This document shows, in pieces, positions 32,323 to 34,124 of a stretch of DNA of 34,124 nt (position 1 is its first letter; each line of letters begins with the position of its first letter). Source of the DNA: Actinomycetes bacterium (GTDB taxonomy: Bacteria; Actinomycetota; Actinomycetes; Actinomycetales; Demequinaceae); the NCBI GenBank assembly GCA_023428185.1, contig JAEYYZ010000140.1, positions 1 through 34,124 on the forward strand. The letters are read 5' to 3'. The position numbers were made by a program, and so were the translations under genes. Below the pieces are notes generated by a model. The model was given only the letters and a program-made list of their open reading frames with translations. It ran no database searches and was not told where the DNA came from.

Positions 32323-32378
32323 ATTGTCGCACCGCACGCGCGGCGTGGCGACCCCTTGTCCTGGGTTCGCGCGACAAT
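32323..32378. promoter_or_regulatory. Symmetric divergent promoter region, DUF5998 / parC
   Basis: ATTGTCGC (32323-32330) and its exact reverse complement GCGACAAT (32371-32378) flank 40 bases, and another GCGAC lies at 32348-32352. Each arm contains GACAAT on its outward strand, a passable -10. The minus-strand one sits 7 bases from the DUF5998 ATG. For parC an alternative pair is TTGTCC (32356-32361) with TACCTG (32378-32383), 16 bases apart. Confidence 0.4.
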
Positions 32379-32415
32379 ACCTGCAGTCCCTAGCCGTGGT
32401 GAGAGTGGAGTGTGC

Positions 32416-34124
32416 ATGACCGAGACCGACGCGCAGATCGTCGATATCGACGTGAGCGCCGAGATGGAGGCGTCTTTTCTGGAGTACGCCTACTCGGTGA
32501 TCTACTCGCGCGCGCTCCCGGACGCCCGTGACGGTCTCAAGCCGGTTCAACGCCGCATCATCTACACCATGGGCGACATGGGTTTACGCCCTGACCGCGC
32601 GCACGTGAAGTCCTCCCGCGTGGTGGGCGAAGTGATGGGCAAGCTGCACCCGCACGGGGATCAGGCCATTTACGACGCCCTGGTGCGTATGGCGCAGTCG
32701 TTTTCCTTGCGCTTGCCGCTCGTGGACGGCCACGGCAACTTCGGTTCTCTAGACGACGGCCCTGCGGCTTCGCGGTACACGGAAGCCCGCTTGGCTTCGG
32801 CCGCGTTGGCGATGATCGCCGATCTCGGTGAGGACGTCGTGGACTTTGTCCCCAACTACGACAACAAGCTTCAGCAACCCTCGGTGCTGCCTGCCGCGAT
32901 CCCCAACTTGCTTGTCAATGGGGCGTCTGGGATTGCCGTGGGCATGGCGACCAACATGGCGCCGCACAACGTGGTGGAGGTCATTTCTGCGGCACGCCAC
33001 TTGCTGGCGAACCCTGGCGCGAGTCTCGATGAGTTGATGAAGTTTGTGCCGGGACCGGACCTTCCCACAGGTGGGCGCATCGTGGGCTTGGAGGGGATCC
33101 GCGAGGCGTACGAGACGGGTCGAGGCGCGTTCAAGACCCAAGCCACGGCGCGCATCGAGAACGTCACACCCAAGCGCAAAGGCATTGTCGTCACGGAACT
33201 GCCATACCTTGTGGGCCCCGAGAAGGTCATTGAGAAGATCAAGGACGGGGTCAACTCCAAGAAGATCCAAGGAATCCAGTCCGTAGTAGATCTCACGGAT
33301 CGCCACCACGGAATGCGCTTGGTGATCGAGGTGCGCACGGGCTTCTCCCCTGAGGCGGTGCTGGAGCAGCTCTACAAACTCACTCCGCTGCAAGAGAACT
33401 TCTCCATCAACAACGTGGCTCTGGTGGATGGTCAGCCGCGCACGCTGGGTCTCAAAGAGATGCTCCAGGTGTGGGTGGACCACCGCCTTGAGGTGGTGCG
33501 CAGGCGTTCCGCGTATCGCCTCGCGGCACGTAAGGCGCGTTTGCACTTGGTAGACGGCTTGCTCGTTGCCATTTTGGACATCGACGATGTCATTCAGATC
33601 ATTCGCACGTCGGACGACGCAGGGGCGGCACGCGATCGCCTCATGACTGCGTTTGACTTGAGCGAGCTGCAATCTGAGTACATCCTCGAACTGCGTTTGC
33701 GGCGCTTGACCAAGTTCTCCAAGATCGAGTTGGAGACAGAAAAGACCCAACTGCTGGCCGAGATTGCCGAGTTGGAAGACATTTTGAGCTCCGAGGACGT
33801 CCTGCGCGGGGTCGTAGGACGCGAAATGGACGCCGTCGCCATGGAGCATGGCACTCCACGGCGCACCATCTTGCGCGTGGACGGTGGCGCCGCTCCTACT
33901 ATTTCGCTCGAAGGCCTCTCCGCGCGCGGGGCTGCTGCGGCTCAAGCAGTGCCAGGAGTGGCTCGTAGTGCCACCGCGTCACTGGAAATTGCCGACACTC
34001 CGTGCTGGGCATTGCTGTCCGTCACCGGCATGGTGGCGCGAACCGCCGACGACTCCCCCGTGCCACGCGAGGGACGGCGTTCGCCCCACGATGCCTTGAG
34101 GTCCTCGGTTGCCGCATCGGCGCG
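32416..34124 (+). CDS. parC: DNA topoisomerase IV subunit A (partial, 3' end beyond window)
   Basis: First 569 codons, no stop. Subunit A of a type IIA topoisomerase cuts and rejoins DNA, decatenating sister chromosomes with ParE. Seen: the winged-helix domain with RALPDARDGLKPVQRRIIY, HPHGDQAIYDALVRMAQ and catalytic Y121 in ASRYTEARL; the tower (DFVPNYDNKLQQPSVLPAAIPNLLVNGASGIAVGMATNMAPHN, 32845-32964); a coiled-coil arm (about 355-470); and the start of the C-terminal domain. The loop LDDGPAASRYTEARL, one residue shorter than GyrA, points to actinobacterial ParC rather than GyrA. GGAG lies five bases before ATG 32416. Residue 83, the fluoroquinolone-linked serine in E. coli GyrA, is glutamine. 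Confidence 0.88.
   Translation, partial: MTETDAQIVDIDVSAEMEASFLEYAYSVIYSRALPDARDGLKPVQRRIIYTMGDMGLRPDRAHVKSSRVVGEVMGKLHPHGDQAIYDALVRMAQSFSLRLPLVDGHGNFGSLDDGPAASRYTEARLASAALAMIADLGEDVVDFVPNYDNKLQQPSVLPAAIPNLLVNGASGIAVGMATNMAPHNVVEVISAARHLLANPGASLDELMKFVPGPDLPTGGRIVGLEGIREAYETGRGAFKTQATARIENVTPKRKGIVVTELPYLVGPEKVIEKIKDGVNSKKIQGIQSVVDLTDRHHGMRLVIEVRTGFSPEAVLEQLYKLTPLQENFSINNVALVDGQPRTLGLKEMLQVWVDHRLEVVRRRSAYRLAARKARLHLVDGLLVAILDIDDVIQIIRTSDDAGAARDRLMTAFDLSELQSEYILELRLRRLTKFSKIELETEKTQLLAEIAELEDILSSEDVLRGVVGREMDAVAMEHGTPRRTILRVDGGAAPTISLEGLSARGAAAAQAVPGVARSATASLEIADTPCWALLSVTGMVARTADDSPVPREGRRSPHDALRSSVAASA

Noticed and set aside
32316..32417. N-terminal extension of the DUF5998 protein to 32417
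   Set aside because: It covers the divergent promoter region and the parC start; the sequence is not protein-like.
32749..33945. 398-codon minus-strand frame opposite parC
   Set aside because: The plus strand encodes well-conserved ParC motifs throughout; the antisense frame has no domain and no start context.
1..34124. Mobile element, prophage, CRISPR or defence island
   Set aside because: No transposase, integrase, direct-repeat array or restriction/toxin gene is visible; every gene has a housekeeping or conserved actinobacterial identity.

Overview
This is a GC-rich, gene-dense piece of an actinobacterial chromosome. The marker genes are SepH, DUF3000, DUF3159, DUF3710, DUF4193, the CeoB/CeoC pair and an actinobacterial-type topoisomerase IV subunit A. 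The gene order DUF3000 - RNase D - dxs - (acn) - TrmA-like methyltransferase - APC permease - ceoB - ceoC - DUF3159 - OB-fold - DUF3710 - dut - DUF4193 - suhB follows, from memory, the Mycobacterium tuberculosis Rv2680-Rv2701 neighbourhood. The D-aspartate ligase/racemase pair and a topoisomerase IV fit Micrococcales-type organisms better than mycobacteria; the genus cannot be fixed from the sequence. I see no insertion sequence, prophage, CRISPR array or integrase. No stretch over about 135 bases lacks a gene.

Layout. (1) 1-2494: tRNA-Val(CAC) on the minus strand with a terminator, the folate genes pabB-pabC on the minus strand, then a plus-strand cluster tRNA-Gly(GCC), tRNA-Cys(GCA), tRNA-Val(GAC). 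(2) 2595-7776: treY-treZ-ppk2, i.e. trehalose production from alpha-glucan plus a polyphosphate kinase. (3) 7773-9553: a ZapE-like ATPase and a RibD-C-type reductase. (4) 9550-14181: an aspartate racemase divergent from a D-aspartate-ligase-type ATP-grasp enzyme, then a DegT-type aminotransferase and 6-phosphogluconate dehydrogenase. (5) 14314-22127: DUF3000, RNase D, dxs, aconitase and a TrmA/RlmD-type RNA methyltransferase. (6) 22143-25443: a KimA-like permease divergent from two TrkA/RCK proteins, probably a potassium-handling module. (7) 25361-28659: a minus-strand run of small actinobacterial conserved genes with dut and an inositol monophosphatase. (8) 28738-34124: sepH, a tdk-phosphodiesterase-DUF5998 operon, and the first 569 codons of parC, cut by the window end.

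The genome is compact. Many same-strand neighbours share ATGA, GTGA or TGATG stop-start overlaps, and five of six convergent gene pairs overlap at their 3' ends. Several divergently transcribed genes have a TANNNT hexamer 6-8 bases before the start codon and no Shine-Dalgarno sequence, the pattern of leaderless transcription common in Actinobacteria.

The two most interesting units are the putative D-Asp peptidoglycan cross-bridge module (9550-11589, perhaps extended by the aminotransferase) and the KimA-like/CeoB/CeoC locus, where a K+-transporter-like permease sits back to back with two RCK regulators and no TrkH is present.
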